Shown here: positions 19,045-29,891 of the stretch, one piece after another
Position numbering within the stretch: position 1 is the first letter of the stretch
Layout of the letters: every line of letters starts with the position of its first letter
Source: Pseudoalteromonas flavipulchra NCIMB 2033 = ATCC BAA-314
GTDB taxonomy: Bacteria > Pseudomonadota > Gammaproteobacteria > Enterobacterales > Alteromonadaceae
NCBI GenBank assembly: GCA_000814665.1
Contig: JWIH01000021.1
Span: forward strand, 1-64,000
DNA length: 64,000 nucleotides
Reading direction: 5' to 3'
The notes under the pieces: generated by a model
Told to the model about the DNA's origin: nothing
The model's database searches: none
What the model saw: the letters and a program-made list of their open reading frames with translations, nothing else
Translations under genes and position numbers: made by a program

Positions 19045-20217
19045 ATGATGGCAGAACTTCCTGAAGTAATAGATAGCATGACAGATATCGTTTCGTGTTT
19101 AAACACCAGCGAATCTTTGGAGCACTTCTTGTTGAATGTGCACTGTATTGTGCAAAAAATTACTTACGCAGACAATTTCTATGTGGTTTTGCAAAGACAA
19201 GATGGGGAGTTTGAATTTCCCTACTTCCATGACGTCAAAGACAGTATTTCGCTCGAGGAATTAAATAGTCTAACTAGTACAGAAATAGACAAAACGCTTA
19301 CTAGTTATGCGCTGCGCTCTGACAGTGTAAAGAACTATTCTGAGCACGCTTTGATGGCACTGACAGAGAAAGGGGTTATTGAAATGTTAGGCAGTTTCCC
19401 CAAGCAATGGTTGTGCTTTCCGCTAATCAATCGCGACAAGCATTTAGGCGCGTTTGTGATCCAATCCTACCGTCGTAGCGATGAATACTCAGAAGCCATG
19501 GTGGATTTGTTGTATACCGTTAGTCATGTTATTGCGTCTGCGATGGATGCATTTGCAAACCAGCAAGCACTCATTGAAGCGAATACAGCCCTGAGAACCC
19601 ATGAGCTTGAATTGGAAGCAATGGTAGAAAAGCGCACCCATGAACTTAGTGTGAGTTTAGAAGAATTAAGAACAGAGGTCGAAAAGCGCAAATCACTTCA
19701 AGAAAAGCTAGAGTTTGACGCCTACCACGATAATCTTACGCAACTGGCGAACCGAAAATACCTTTTTAACGAGCTGAATAAAATGTCTGCTCGCTCGATG
19801 CGACAGCCGGTAAATGTGTATTTAGGGTATCTCGATTTAGATAACTTCAAGCCGATTAATGATAATCACGGTCATCATAGTGGTGACGAGGTTTTGGTAC
19901 ATGTAGCAAGACGTCTACAAGAAGCGTTACGAGAGTATGATTTTGTGTGTCGCATTGGTGGAGATGAGTTTGTCTTTGTGATTAATGAAAAAATTGCCAG
20001 AGACTTGCTTGAAAGCTTAGCAAATCGCCTGTTGAGTGTGATAAATGAAGATATCTTGCTTACCAATGGTGAGTTGGTCAATGTCGGGTGTAGCATCGGC
20101 ATGGCGGTTTCTGAGGGCGTAGAATTCAGTGCGGAATCGTTATTAAAAGTAGCGGATAAAGCGCTTTATGAGTCGAAAGGAAAGGGCAAGAATCAGGTCT
20201 CATTTAGCTTCAAATAA
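19045..20217 (+). CDS. GAF-GGDEF diguanylate cyclase
   Basis: About 390 residues. An N-terminal GAF-like sensor (~10-165) is joined by a coiled-coil linker (many E/K/L heptads around LEAMVEKRTHELSVSLEEL) to a GGDEF domain. GGDEF is at 305-309 and complete, and the inhibitory RxxD site (REYD) lies five residues before it, so the enzyme should make c-di-GMP and be product inhibited. There is no membrane segment, so it is cytoplasmic. ATG 19045 is preferred because AGGG precedes it; the frame also extends to GTG 19009. Confidence 0.85.
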   Translation: MMAELPEVIDSMTDIVSCLNTSESLEHFLLNVHCIVQKITYADNFYVVLQRQDGEFEFPYFHDVKDSISLEELNSLTSTEIDKTLTSYALRSDSVKNYSEHALMALTEKGVIEMLGSFPKQWLCFPLINRDKHLGAFVIQSYRRSDEYSEAMVDLLYTVSHVIASAMDAFANQQALIEANTALRTHELELEAMVEKRTHELSVSLEELRTEVEKRKSLQEKLEFDAYHDNLTQLANRKYLFNELNKMSARSMRQPVNVYLGYLDLDNFKPINDNHGHHSGDEVLVHVARRLQEALREYDFVCRIGGDEFVFVINEKIARDLLESLANRLLSVINEDILLTNGELVNVGCSIGMAVSEGVEFSAESLLKVADKALYESKGKGKNQVSFSFK

Positions 20218-20340
20218 CACTGAATATAAGATTAATATTTTGTTATTTATCATGTTTTTATAAAATTTCATGATATTGCTCGTTGCCCTTTGCTTTAAGC
20301 AGATGATTGATTTAGGATCAGGCTTTATAGTCAGAAAAAC

Positions 20341-21402
20341 ATGGACATTATGATCATCAGGCTGATCCTTATTGCACTGTTTTGTTTTGCTATGACGGCA
20401 AAAGCAGTAGAAGTTCAAAATTTATATGAAGCCTCGCTGAGTGTTAGCGACAAATCTCGCGCAACGCGAGCGCAAGCGAGCCAACAGGCGTTATTAAAAG
20501 TGTTGCAAAAGCTCACAGGTAAAGCCGATGATTTTTCTCACCCTTCTATCCAAGCAAGCCTTAAGCGCATCTCAGATTACATGCTGAGATATGAATATTA
20601 TGATCGACAAGGCGTAACCAAAATTAAGGTGGAGTTTGAGCCTGGTAAGGTCGAAGATCTAGTCAGAGAAGCTGGCCTACCGCTTTGGGGTAACCGCCGT
20701 CCTATGGTCGCGATTTGGATGGTGATTGAAGATAACTTCCGCCGAGAGTTTGTTACGCAAGAAAGTTACCCTCAACTCGAACGCCTGATTTATGACACCG
20801 CAGACGAATGGGGCGTGCCAGTGGTTGTTCCTTTGATGGATCTTGAAGATCGCAGCAATGTGAGTATCGCAGAGGTGTGGGGAAACTTTTCTAACGAAGT
20901 AGAGGAAGCGTCATTGCGTTATGAGGCGGAGCGAGTTATCACCGCACGCTTGTTCCAGCCTCCCCATACAAATTCTTGGCAGCTAGACTGGCGCTACACT
21001 GATGCCGAATATTTTGAGCCTGAGCAATATGTTGGTGACAAGCAGCAAGTTATTATTGATATGGTGAACCAGTTATCTAGCACCTTAGCTCAGAAATATG
21101 TTATCGATCCTAATCTCACTTTAGAAGCCCATCGAACTGAAATTGTGGTTGAGCAATTACAGTCATTTACGGATGTAGAAATGGCGAAGCGTCGTTTGCT
21201 ATCTATGAGTACCGTGGTGGATGTTGATGTGATCTACCGTGCGAAAACAGCTGTGAAATTTGCGATTGAACATACCTCAAGCGTATCAGACTTGCGTAAA
21301 ACCATTGCATTGGAGCAAAGCTTTAAGGCGTACGAAGACCCGAGGGCCTATTATCAAATCGCAGACGACAACAACCTTAAATACAATTGGGTGGGTAAAT
21401 AG
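20341..21402 (+). CDS. DUF2066 domain-containing exported protein
   Basis: 353 residues with a signal peptide (cleavage near AKA, residue ~20). The remainder resembles DUF2066 proteins, which are often encoded next to hda in gammaproteobacteria; segments such as GLPLWGNRRPMVAIWMV are typical. Function unknown, likely periplasmic. The stop codon is one base before the hda start, so the two are translationally linked. Confidence 0.75.
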   Translation: MDIMIIRLILIALFCFAMTAKAVEVQNLYEASLSVSDKSRATRAQASQQALLKVLQKLTGKADDFSHPSIQASLKRISDYMLRYEYYDRQGVTKIKVEFEPGKVEDLVREAGLPLWGNRRPMVAIWMVIEDNFRREFVTQESYPQLERLIYDTADEWGVPVVVPLMDLEDRSNVSIAEVWGNFSNEVEEASLRYEAERVITARLFQPPHTNSWQLDWRYTDAEYFEPEQYVGDKQQVIIDMVNQLSSTLAQKYVIDPNLTLEAHRTEIVVEQLQSFTDVEMAKRRLLSMSTVVDVDVIYRAKTAVKFAIEHTSSVSDLRKTIALEQSFKAYEDPRAYYQIADDNNLKYNWVGK

Positions 21403-21403
21403 G

Positions 21404-22108
21404 ATGGAATCGCCACGTCAAATGGCGTTGCCAGTGACGCTGCCTGATGACGAAACCTTTGCCTCGTATTTTGGCGGCGAAGCTTCATTGGAAGTAAGCC
21501 ACTTAAAAAATGGTCTTGCCCGTCGTTTAACCGGATTTCAGTACACTTATCTGTGTGGGTTGGCAGACTCTGGCAAGTCGCACTTGCTTTATGCCACGTG
21601 CATTGAAGCGCAAGAGCTTGGACTCTCGACTATTTTATTGTCGATGCGAGAAGTGTTGGATTTTGGTCCGTTAGTGTTAGATGGGCTCGATGCATTGGAT
21701 GTAGTTTGTATAGACGATGTGCATTTGGTTGCAGGAGATGAAGCGTGGGAAAAAGCCTTATTTAACTTTTTCAATCGCTTTAATGAAAAAGGCAAATGCC
21801 TTGTGGTTACTGCCGATCTGTTGCCCAACATGCTGAATTTGTCACTGCCAGACTTAGAATCGCGTCTAACCTGGGGAACGACCTTTCAGATCCGCTCTAT
21901 GAGTGATGATGATAAAGCCGAAGCATTAGTAAAAAGAGCACACATGCGTGGCCTTGAGCTCTCCGATGAATGTGCGCGATTTTTGCTCACGAGATTGAGT
22001 CGTGATATGCGTGCGTTACTTGATGTATTGGATAAACTCGATCACGCATCCATGGCTGCGCAAAGAAAGTTAACAATTCCTTTTATAAAAGCCACTTTAA
22101 AGCTGTAA
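21404..22108 (+). CDS. hda: DnaA regulatory inactivator Hda
   Basis: 234 residues from ATG 21404, one base after the DUF2066 stop; an open extension further upstream lies inside that gene and is spurious. It is an AAA+ protein of the DnaA family. Near the N-terminus QMALPV (6-11) fits the sliding-clamp-binding motif known in E. coli Hda (QLSLPL). A Walker A-like GLADSGKSH and the C-terminal RKLTIPFIK are conserved. With the clamp it promotes ATP hydrolysis by DnaA to prevent re-initiation of replication. Confidence 0.92.
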   Translation: MESPRQMALPVTLPDDETFASYFGGEASLEVSHLKNGLARRLTGFQYTYLCGLADSGKSHLLYATCIEAQELGLSTILLSMREVLDFGPLVLDGLDALDVVCIDDVHLVAGDEAWEKALFNFFNRFNEKGKCLVVTADLLPNMLNLSLPDLESRLTWGTTFQIRSMSDDDKAEALVKRAHMRGLELSDECARFLLTRLSRDMRALLDVLDKLDHASMAAQRKLTIPFIKATLKL

Positions 22109-22188
22109 CAGGGCTAGAATATCGCCTTGCAATTCAGTTATCATAAGAGATTAAATAACAGCAAATTACCTCAGCAAAGATCAGGTAG

Positions 22189-23172
<984 letters not shown>

Positions 23173-23185
23173 GAGCGACAAAAGT

Positions 23186-25573
23186 ATGAAATTCAGTGAA
23201 AAGTGGTTACGCGAGTGGGTCAATCCAGCAATTGATACTGATGCGCTATCTGAGCAATTATCAATGGCTGGTTTAGAAGTTGATGGTGTAGACCCAGTTG
23301 CCGGTGACTTCCAAGGTGTGGTTATCGGTGAAGTGGTTGAATGTGGTCAACATCCAGATGCTGATAAACTTAGAGTAACAAAAGTAAACGTAGGCGAAGA
23401 CGAACTACTAGATATTGTTTGTGGTGCCGCTAACTGCCGTGCCGGTTTAAAAGTGGCGGTTGCTAAAGTGGGCGCAACGCTTCCAGGCGATTTCAAAATT
23501 AAGAAAGCTAAACTTCGCGGTCAGCCGTCTCACGGTATGCTGTGTGCGTTTGAAGAGCTTGGTATGGCGGAAAGTTCAGACGGTATTTTAGAACTCCCTA
23601 TGGATGCGCCAATCGGTCAAGATATTCGTGAATACTTCGGCTTGAACGATGTAACGATTGATGTCGATTTAACGGCTAACCGTAGCGACTGTTTAGGGAT
23701 CAAAGGTCTGGCTCGTGAAGTTGGAGTACTAAACAGCATCGACGTAACAGAAGTTGCTATCACGCCAGTTACACCAACGATTGATGATAAAATCTCTATT
23801 GAACTGGTAAACAGCGAAGCATGTCCGCGCTACTTAGGTCGTGTGATCAAGGGCGTTAATGTTAAAGCAGAGACCCCGTTTTGGATGGTAGAGAAACTGC
23901 GCCGCTGCGGTGTACGCTCGATTGATCCCGTTGTTGATGTTACGAACTACGTGTTGCTTGAGCTAGGTCACCCTATGCACGCGTTCGATTTAAGCCAAAT
24001 CGAAGGTGGAATTAAAGTACGTAATGCCTTTGAGAATGAAGAGCTAGTATTGTTAGACGGCAACACGGCGAAGCTTAATCCATCAACACTACTGATTGCT
24101 GATGATAATAAAGCACTTGCGATGGCAGGTATCTTTGGTGGTGAACAGTCAGGTGTTAGTGACGAGACAAAAGACATCTTGTTAGAAAGCGCGTTCTTTG
24201 CACCGCTTGCGATTGCAGGCCAGGCTCGCAGCTACGGTTTGCATACCGATGCATCGCACCGTTATGAGCGTGGTGTAGACCCGGTACTGCAGCGTGATGC
24301 GATGGAAAGAGCAACAGGCTTGCTACTTGAAATCGTTGGCGGTGAAGCAGGACCGATTGTTGAAGCTGTGTCAGAAACTGATTTACCAAAAGAGCGTCAA
24401 GTCACTTTACGCCGTGAGCGTTTAGACCGCGTGATAGGTTATCATATCGAAGATGCTAAAGTGTCAGACATCTTAACGCGTCTGGGCTTAGCGGTAACAT
24501 TTGCAGGCGGTCAGTGGCAAGCAACAGTGCCAAGCTATCGCTTCGATATTAGTATCGAAGAAGACTTAATTGAAGAAGTTGCGCGCGTATTTGGCTATAA
24601 CAATATTCCAAATGTGGCACCAACCGCTGCGTTAAAAATGACAGATCATCAAGAAGCACGTTTGCCTGTAGCGCGTTTTAGAGATGAGTTAGTAAGCCGT
24701 GGTTATCAAGAAGCCATCACATATAGCTTCGTTGATCCAAAAGCACAACAGCAGCTACACCCAGAAGCAGATGCATTAATTCTTCCGCATCCAATTTCGG
24801 TTGAAATGTCAGCAATGCGTGTAAGCCTGATGACAGGCTTGATCAATGCGGTTTCTTATAACCAAAACCGCCAACAGTCACGTATTCGCTTATTCGAAAC
24901 GGGCCTTAAGTTTATCAAAGACGATAACGCGGAAAACGGCGTGCGTCAAACCGCTGTGATTGGTGGTATCGCGTATGGAAATACACATAACGAACATTGG
25001 TCTGTGCCTTCACGTAAAGTGGATTTCTTTGATGTGAAAGGCGATGTAGAAGCATTACTTGCGCTTTGTAACGACAAAGCACGCTTTAGTTTTAAAGCAG
25101 AAGCGAGCGATGGTTTGCACCCAGGTCAATCAGCAGCAATTTATGCAGACGGTAAGAAGGTTGGTTTCATCGGTGCAGTTCACCCTCAGCTATTAAAGCC
25201 GTTAGAACTTAAAGATACGCCATATGTATTTGAAATCGACATGGCTGCTTTAGAAAATCGCTTGCTTCCAGAAGCAGTTAGTATCTCGAAATTCCCATCA
25301 AATAGAAGAGATATTGCTATTTTAGTTGCAGATGACGTAAAAATAGGCGATATTTTAGAGTGCATTGAGAAAGTTGGCGGAAATCAATTAGTTGACCTAA
25401 ACTTATTCGATGTGTACAAAGGGCAAGGGGTTGAACCTGATCATAAGAGTTTAGCCATTGCTCTAACATTGCAAGCGGTTGATAGAACGCTCGAAGAGAA
25501 AGACATCAGCGCGGTTGTAGAAAACGTGGTGGCCGAACTGGCCAAACAATTCAATGCATCGTTGAGGGACTAG
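23186..25573 (+). CDS. pheT: Phenylalanine-tRNA ligase beta subunit
   Basis: 795 residues, identical in length to E. coli PheT. Visible parts are the N-terminal EMAP/tRNA-binding-like domain (~40-150, with [19 protein letters not shown]), the B3/B4 editing domain (~215-380), B5 (~400-475) and the C-terminal ferredoxin-fold anticodon-binding domain (~700-795, starting [12 protein letters not shown]). It follows pheS by 13 bases and precedes ihfA by 2 bases, so the three are co-transcribed. Confidence 0.96.
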   Translation: MKFSEKWLREWVNPAIDTDALSEQLSMAGLEVDGVDPVAGDFQGVVIGEVVECGQHPDADKLRVTKVNVGEDELLDIVCGAANCRAGLKVAVAKVGATLPGDFKIKKAKLRGQPSHGMLCAFEELGMAESSDGILELPMDAPIGQDIREYFGLNDVTIDVDLTANRSDCLGIKGLAREVGVLNSIDVTEVAITPVTPTIDDKISIELVNSEACPRYLGRVIKGVNVKAETPFWMVEKLRRCGVRSIDPVVDVTNYVLLELGHPMHAFDLSQIEGGIKVRNAFENEELVLLDGNTAKLNPSTLLIADDNKALAMAGIFGGEQSGVSDETKDILLESAFFAPLAIAGQARSYGLHTDASHRYERGVDPVLQRDAMERATGLLLEIVGGEAGPIVEAVSETDLPKERQVTLRRERLDRVIGYHIEDAKVSDILTRLGLAVTFAGGQWQATVPSYRFDISIEEDLIEEVARVFGYNNIPNVAPTAALKMTDHQEARLPVARFRDELVSRGYQEAITYSFVDPKAQQQLHPEADALILPHPISVEMSAMRVSLMTGLINAVSYNQNRQQSRIRLFETGLKFIKDDNAENGVRQTAVIGGIAYGNTHNEHWSVPSRKVDFFDVKGDVEALLALCNDKARFSFKAEASDGLHPGQSAAIYADGKKVGFIGAVHPQLLKPLELKDTPYVFEIDMAALENRLLPEAVSISKFPSNRRDIAILVADDVKIGDILECIEKVGGNQLVDLNLFDVYKGQGVEPDHKSLAIALTLQAVDRTLEEKDISAVVENVVAELAKQFNASLRD

Positions 25574-25575
25574 AT

Positions 25576-25875
25576 ATGGCGCTTACTAAAGCCGACATAG
25601 CTGAACACCTATTTGAAAAACTGGGGATCAATAAGAAAGATGCCAAAGACTTAGTTGAAGCGTTTTTTGAAGAAATCCGCTCAGCGCTAGAAAACGGCGA
25701 GCAAGTGAAGCTCTCCGGGTTTGGTAACTTTGACCTTCGCGACAAGAAGGAACGCCCAGGTAGGAACCCAAAAACTGGGGAAGATATTCCTATCTCTGCG
25801 CGACGCGTGGTAACTTTTAGGCCTGGCCAAAAGTTAAAAACCCGTGTTGAGGTCGGCACAAGCAAAAACTTGTAA
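25576..25875 (+). CDS. ihfA: Integration host factor subunit alpha
   Basis: 99 residues, the usual length. A DNA-bending HU/IHF-fold protein that pairs with IhfB and acts in replication, recombination and promoter architecture. The beta-arm [11 protein letters not shown] with the conserved intercalating proline is present, as is the N-terminal [13 protein letters not shown]. The start lies 2 bases after the pheT stop. A strong terminator follows. Confidence 0.96.
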   Translation: MALTKADIAEHLFEKLGINKKDAKDLVEAFFEEIRSALENGEQVKLSGFGNFDLRDKKERPGRNPKTGEDIPISARRVVTFRPGQKLKTRVEVGTSKNL

Positions 25876-25881
25876 TATAAG

Positions 25882-25914
25882 AAAGCCTTGGTGGTGATAC
25901 CAAGGCTTTTTTTA
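25882..25914 (+). terminator. Terminator after ihfA
   Basis: AAAGCCTTGGT (25882-25892)/ACCAAGGCTTT (25899-25909), six-base loop, followed by T residues. Ends the pheST-ihfA unit. Confidence 0.92.
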
Positions 25915-25985
25915 TATTGAAATAGTTTTGTCACATATTCAAGCTACACTCTGCGCCTGTTTGCATTCCGTGGAGTGAGGAGCTT

Positions 25986-27596
25986 ATGCGAGGAGCACAC
26001 TCCTTAAGCAAGTTGTTTAAGAATATCTTTATTGCTTGGTTGTCTTGCACCTTTGTATTTTCAATTGTGGCTGCCTTCACTTATGTGCATCAAAAAGAGA
26101 CCGCTAAATCCAATCTTGTCACCGTAGCGAGTCGGATTGTATCTGACATCAACAAGGAGTTTGTCGTTGTAGACGATACCTTAAAACACGCCATCCACCT
26201 TTCTCCAAATTGCGACCCTGAGGGTTTACACCACATGCGTCGATTGGTTTTTGAAAACCCTGGCATGAGCGAGATAGGGATCGTAGATAGTAAAGGGAAA
26301 TTGGTCTGCAATTCTTTTGGGCAACTCACTCCACCTGTGAATACCAGTGCTCCAATAAAAAAGCCCGGACTTAGATACTATGGCCCAATTATTACCGACT
26401 ATTTAGAACTTCCTGCCTTTGTTTTAGCGCGCACGAGAGACGATGGTTATGAGGTAAATGTGTTGATGCCGGATCATTGGCTAAAGAGTATGCTTGATAT
26501 CTCGGCTCATCATAATACCGACTTTGCTGCCTTGGTCGACAATAGCACGGGTGTGCCGGTTTTTTTAAATGGTAAATATGCTTTGCCAATCCGCCAAAAA
26601 CTATTTCCAACTGCTAATAGCCGCGCAGTAGAGGGACTCTTTGATGATGAAAAGGTAAAGTTTGCGTACGTTGCAGCTATTCCGAGTTTGCCGCAGATGA
26701 GCTTAATTATTGCAAAAAATGATGAGCAACTAGTGAGTCTAGGGTGGTTGTGGCTAGTACTTTGGAGTGTGTTGTATTGCGCCTCTTGGGTTGGCCTCAC
26801 GTTGTTATTGATCAGTTATGACAAGCGCCAGCTAAGCAGTAAAACACAAATATTAAGAGCATTGGCAAATGATGAGCTATTTAATGTGTATCAGCCTCTT
26901 GTTAATGCTGAGGTGCCATCGATAGTGGGCGTGGAAGTACTCATTCGTTGGCGTCACCCACTTGAAGGAGTGCTCGGCCCCGCTTACTTTGTGCCAGAAG
27001 CTGAGCGTGATGGTACTATTTTAGATATCTCGATAGCACAAGTCGAAAATGCTGTGCGAGATTTGACGGACATCTTAGCCGCTCAGCCAGACTTTAAGGT
27101 GTCTTTTAACGTTAATGGTTTACTTCTGGGCTCTAAACGCTATATCGACGCCTTACTTGCTGCAAAAAACCAAATATCCTCGTTGACTATTGAATTAACC
27201 GAGCGTGATGTGCTGACGCAGGCTCAAACGAAAACGGTACTCACCGAGCTCAAACGTGCCGGAATAGAAATCGCGATTGATGATTTTGGCACGGGATATA
27301 GTGGTTTGCAGTACTTACAAAGTTTTCCGATCGACCTGCTAAAAATAGATCAGAGCTTTGTTGCATCAATTGGCCTAGATACTTTGCAATCCCCGGTGTT
27401 ATCGGCCGTGATTGATATGGCGGAAAAGCTGGATAAAAAACTGATTGCTGAAGGGGTAGAAACCCAAGCTCAAGCTAGTTATCTCAAAAGTCGAAGGGTG
27501 AATATTCATCAAGGTTGGCTTTATTTCAAAGCACTGGAACTGCCCCAACTACAGCGTGAGATAGGTAAAGTGTTAGATAATAAAAGAGCGGCTTAG
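25986..27596 (+). CDS. CSS-motif EAL-domain c-di-GMP phosphodiesterase
   Basis: 536 residues. There are two membrane segments (~10-32 and ~255-278) with a periplasmic domain between, bearing Cys76 and Cys108 (VCNSFG) as expected of the CSS-motif sensor; related E. coli proteins respond to periplasmic thiol state. The cytoplasmic EAL domain starts with EVL at 317-319 in place of EAL. The remaining catalytic residues look intact: the Asn in FNVNG, ELTERDV, DDFGTGYSGL, LLKIDQSF and EGVET. It likely hydrolyses c-di-GMP. GTGAGGAG precedes the ATG. Confidence 0.88.
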   Translation: MRGAHSLSKLFKNIFIAWLSCTFVFSIVAAFTYVHQKETAKSNLVTVASRIVSDINKEFVVVDDTLKHAIHLSPNCDPEGLHHMRRLVFENPGMSEIGIVDSKGKLVCNSFGQLTPPVNTSAPIKKPGLRYYGPIITDYLELPAFVLARTRDDGYEVNVLMPDHWLKSMLDISAHHNTDFAALVDNSTGVPVFLNGKYALPIRQKLFPTANSRAVEGLFDDEKVKFAYVAAIPSLPQMSLIIAKNDEQLVSLGWLWLVLWSVLYCASWVGLTLLLISYDKRQLSSKTQILRALANDELFNVYQPLVNAEVPSIVGVEVLIRWRHPLEGVLGPAYFVPEAERDGTILDISIAQVENAVRDLTDILAAQPDFKVSFNVNGLLLGSKRYIDALLAAKNQISSLTIELTERDVLTQAQTKTVLTELKRAGIEIAIDDFGTGYSGLQYLQSFPIDLLKIDQSFVASIGLDTLQSPVLSAVIDMAEKLDKKLIAEGVETQAQASYLKSRRVNIHQGWLYFKALELPQLQREIGKVLDNKRAA

Positions 27597-27636
27597 CCGC
27601 TCTTATTTAACCAAAGCTCAGAAAAAGGCCCAACTA

Positions 27637-29256
27637 TTATACAACCTCAGCGAAGTAGCAACCAAATGCATCAAGTGTTAGTGCATTTGCGCTCGCCGTG
27701 CCGCTTAGGTGCTTCAGATCGCACTGCCTCAATGTAACTTCAGGAAGTGTCACGCTTTGTTGAGTAGCTGCTAAGTTGAATGCGCACAGCAGTGTTTGGG
27801 TTTGTGTCTTACGATAAAAAGCTAACACCGGCTCTGGAGTATCAATAAACTCAATGTCACCTGTTTTTAGTGCAGGTTGCGCATTTCGCCACTGTAAAAA
27901 GGCTTGATAGTAGCTGAGCGTTGAATTGCTATCTACTGCTTGTTCGTCTACTGCTCGTAGAGCATGTGCTTCAGAAACTGGTAACCAAGGCTTAGACTCT
28001 GAGAAGCCTGCATTGGTTTTTGCCTTTGTCCATGGAAGCGGCGTTCTACAGCCATCACGGCCTTTAAAGTTTGGCCAGAAGGTAATGCCATATGGGTCCT
28101 GCAGCTCTTCGAAGGCAACGGCGGCTTCGCCAAGTCCTAGTTCTTCGCCTTGATACATACAGACGCTACCGCGCAATGAACCGAGAAGGGCGGTGAGCAT
28201 TTTGACCTGTGTATCGTTTACTTTGCCATCTGTACTCCAGCGACTTGCTACCCGTTCTACATCGTGATTTGCAAACGCCCAACATGGCCAACCTTCGGTC
28301 ATGACTGACTCTAGACGAGAAACCGTTTCTCTGATGTACTTTGCACTATAGTCGTTAGTTAGCAGCTCAAAGCTATAACCCATGTGTAGCTTATTACCAT
28401 CGGCTGTGTACTCTGCCATTGTTTGCAAAGAGTCTTCTGAGCTTATCTCACCTAAGCTAACTGTGCCTGGATATCTATTTAATAAGGCACGGATCTCTTC
28501 CATAAACGCTAAATTTTCAGGTTGCGTATTATTGTAATAATGGTACTGAAAAGCATAAGGGTTGTCTTCGCTAAAGCCACGACCTTGACGAAGCTCGATA
28601 GGCTTAGCTGGGTTATCCCTAAGCTGCTTATCGTGAAAACAGAAGTTGATTGCATCTAGTCTAAATCCATCAACGCCTTTTTTAAGCCAAAATTCGACGT
28701 TATCTAGTACGGCTTTACGTACTTCAGGGTGATGGAAGTTAAGATCCGGCTGCTCAGTGAGGAAGTTATGCAGGTAATATTGGCAACGTCTAGGCTCCCA
28801 CTGCCAGGCTACACCGCCAAAAATGGATAGCCAATTGTTTGGTGGACTGCCATCTGGATTGGCATCGGCCCATACATACCAATCTGCTTTGTCGTTTGTT
28901 TTGTCTTCACGACTTTCGACAAACCAAGGGTGTTGATTTGAGGTATGACTAAGAACCTGATCAATAATGATCTTAATATCACGGTTATGTGCTTCGCTGA
29001 TAAGCGTGTCAAAATCCTCGAGTGTACCAAACATAGGATCTATATCGCGATAGTCGCTAATATCATAGCCAAAGTCTTTCATTGGTGACTTAAAAAATGG
29101 TGAAATCCATACTGCATCAACACCAAGCGATTTAATGTAGTCTAGTCGCTGAATAATACCCTGTAAGTCGCCAATACCATCTGCATTACTGTCCTGAAAG
29201 CTACGCGGATATATTTGATAGATAACCGCGCCTTTCCACCATTCATTATTTGCCAT
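27637..29256 (-). CDS. GH13 alpha-glucosidase (oligo-1,6-glucosidase-like)
   Basis: 539 residues with no signal peptide, so cytoplasmic. The (beta/alpha)8 catalytic triad is nucleophile Asp201 (GFRLDAINF), acid/base Glu270 (SLGEISSED) and Asp332 (FANHDVER), in the arrangement of GH13 subfamily 23 alpha-glucosidases such as that of Halomonas. It releases glucose from the non-reducing end of maltose and short oligosaccharides. GGAG precedes ATG 29256. It diverges from the TonB-dependent receptor and shares a 635-bp control region with two candidate operators. Confidence 0.88.
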   Translation of the reverse strand: MANNEWWKGAVIYQIYPRSFQDSNADGIGDLQGIIQRLDYIKSLGVDAVWISPFFKSPMKDFGYDISDYRDIDPMFGTLEDFDTLISEAHNRDIKIIIDQVLSHTSNQHPWFVESREDKTNDKADWYVWADANPDGSPPNNWLSIFGGVAWQWEPRRCQYYLHNFLTEQPDLNFHHPEVRKAVLDNVEFWLKKGVDGFRLDAINFCFHDKQLRDNPAKPIELRQGRGFSEDNPYAFQYHYYNNTQPENLAFMEEIRALLNRYPGTVSLGEISSEDSLQTMAEYTADGNKLHMGYSFELLTNDYSAKYIRETVSRLESVMTEGWPCWAFANHDVERVASRWSTDGKVNDTQVKMLTALLGSLRGSVCMYQGEELGLGEAAVAFEELQDPYGITFWPNFKGRDGCRTPLPWTKAKTNAGFSESKPWLPVSEAHALRAVDEQAVDSNSTLSYYQAFLQWRNAQPALKTGDIEFIDTPEPVLAFYRKTQTQTLLCAFNLAATQQSVTLPEVTLRQCDLKHLSGTASANALTLDAFGCYFAEVV

Positions 29257-29378
29257 GCACTTTCTCCAGGCTATGTGCGTGTTTGTTTTGTGGCAGTGCT
29301 GAGTATCAAGTAAATACTATGCTAGGCACTTTCACCACTAATTTTGCCAAAGAATACGTCATGCTCATGGGGCTGTAA

Positions 29379-29404
29379 AAAACCTGCATACGTATGCAGG
29401 TTTT
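29379..29404. promoter_or_regulatory. 26-bp perfect palindrome, candidate MalR operator
   Basis: A 26-bp uninterrupted palindrome whose centre is TGCATACGTATGCA (29385-29398). It lies between the divergent alpha-glucosidase and receptor genes. A CG-centred palindrome is typical of LacI-family operators, and the motif recurs at 29746-29759 and, degenerate, at 34468-34481. Assignment to the LacI regulator at 40389-41408 is inferred. Confidence 0.65.
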
Positions 29405-29745
29405 GTTGGGTAAATTTATGATAAGTCATTTACATAATTTTATTTTATAAAATAAATTTACCAATATTGGCCTTTAAAAAGGAATAACCAGACAAATAAA
29501 GCTTTTCGAGAGTGAACTTTTGGTAAGACCAATTTAACTTGGGTATGACTAGTGATGACATGTTGAGGATATTTTGATGCTCAGTCGACAATAATAGCCC
29601 ATGAAAGTTAAGATTTAGTGAAATTAAAGCAGGTAAATAAATGCCGTCGGTCTTATGACCTTAACTAATAAAAATATATATTTATCATAAGGTTGAGTTT
29701 TATTCCTGTAAAAAGCCTGTAAATTTCGTTGAAATGCACTAGCTT

Positions 29746-29759
29746 TGAATACGTATGCA
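29746..29759. promoter_or_regulatory. Candidate MalR operator before the TonB receptor
   Basis: TGAATACGTATGCA, one mismatch from the perfect palindrome at 29385-29398, lying 133 bp before the receptor start. The remaining part of the gap 29257-29891 is A+T rich with no gene or other recognisable element. Confidence 0.6.
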
Positions 29760-29891
29760 TAAAGTTGTTTACAAATTTAATCAGCCGCTAGTATTTGACT
29801 GACAACAACTGTGCTCGTTTGTTTTTTCATCATTTTGCACGCCTGATGAACAAATCGCACAATATAATATGGTTAATTGGGATAAAACATT

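Noticed and set aside
21260..21403. N-terminal extension of Hda
   Set aside because: It overlaps the end of the DUF2066 gene in another frame; MESPRQMALPV at 21404 is the natural start with the clamp-binding motif.
27637..29256. Trehalose-6-phosphate hydrolase for the GH13 gene
   Set aside because: No trehalose or PTS genes are near, and the motifs and context fit an alpha-glucosidase of the maltodextrin pathway.
29379..29404. The 26-bp palindrome as a bidirectional terminator
   Set aside because: It lies between divergent promoters, where a terminator has no gene to serve, and its centre leaves almost no loop; an operator is more likely.
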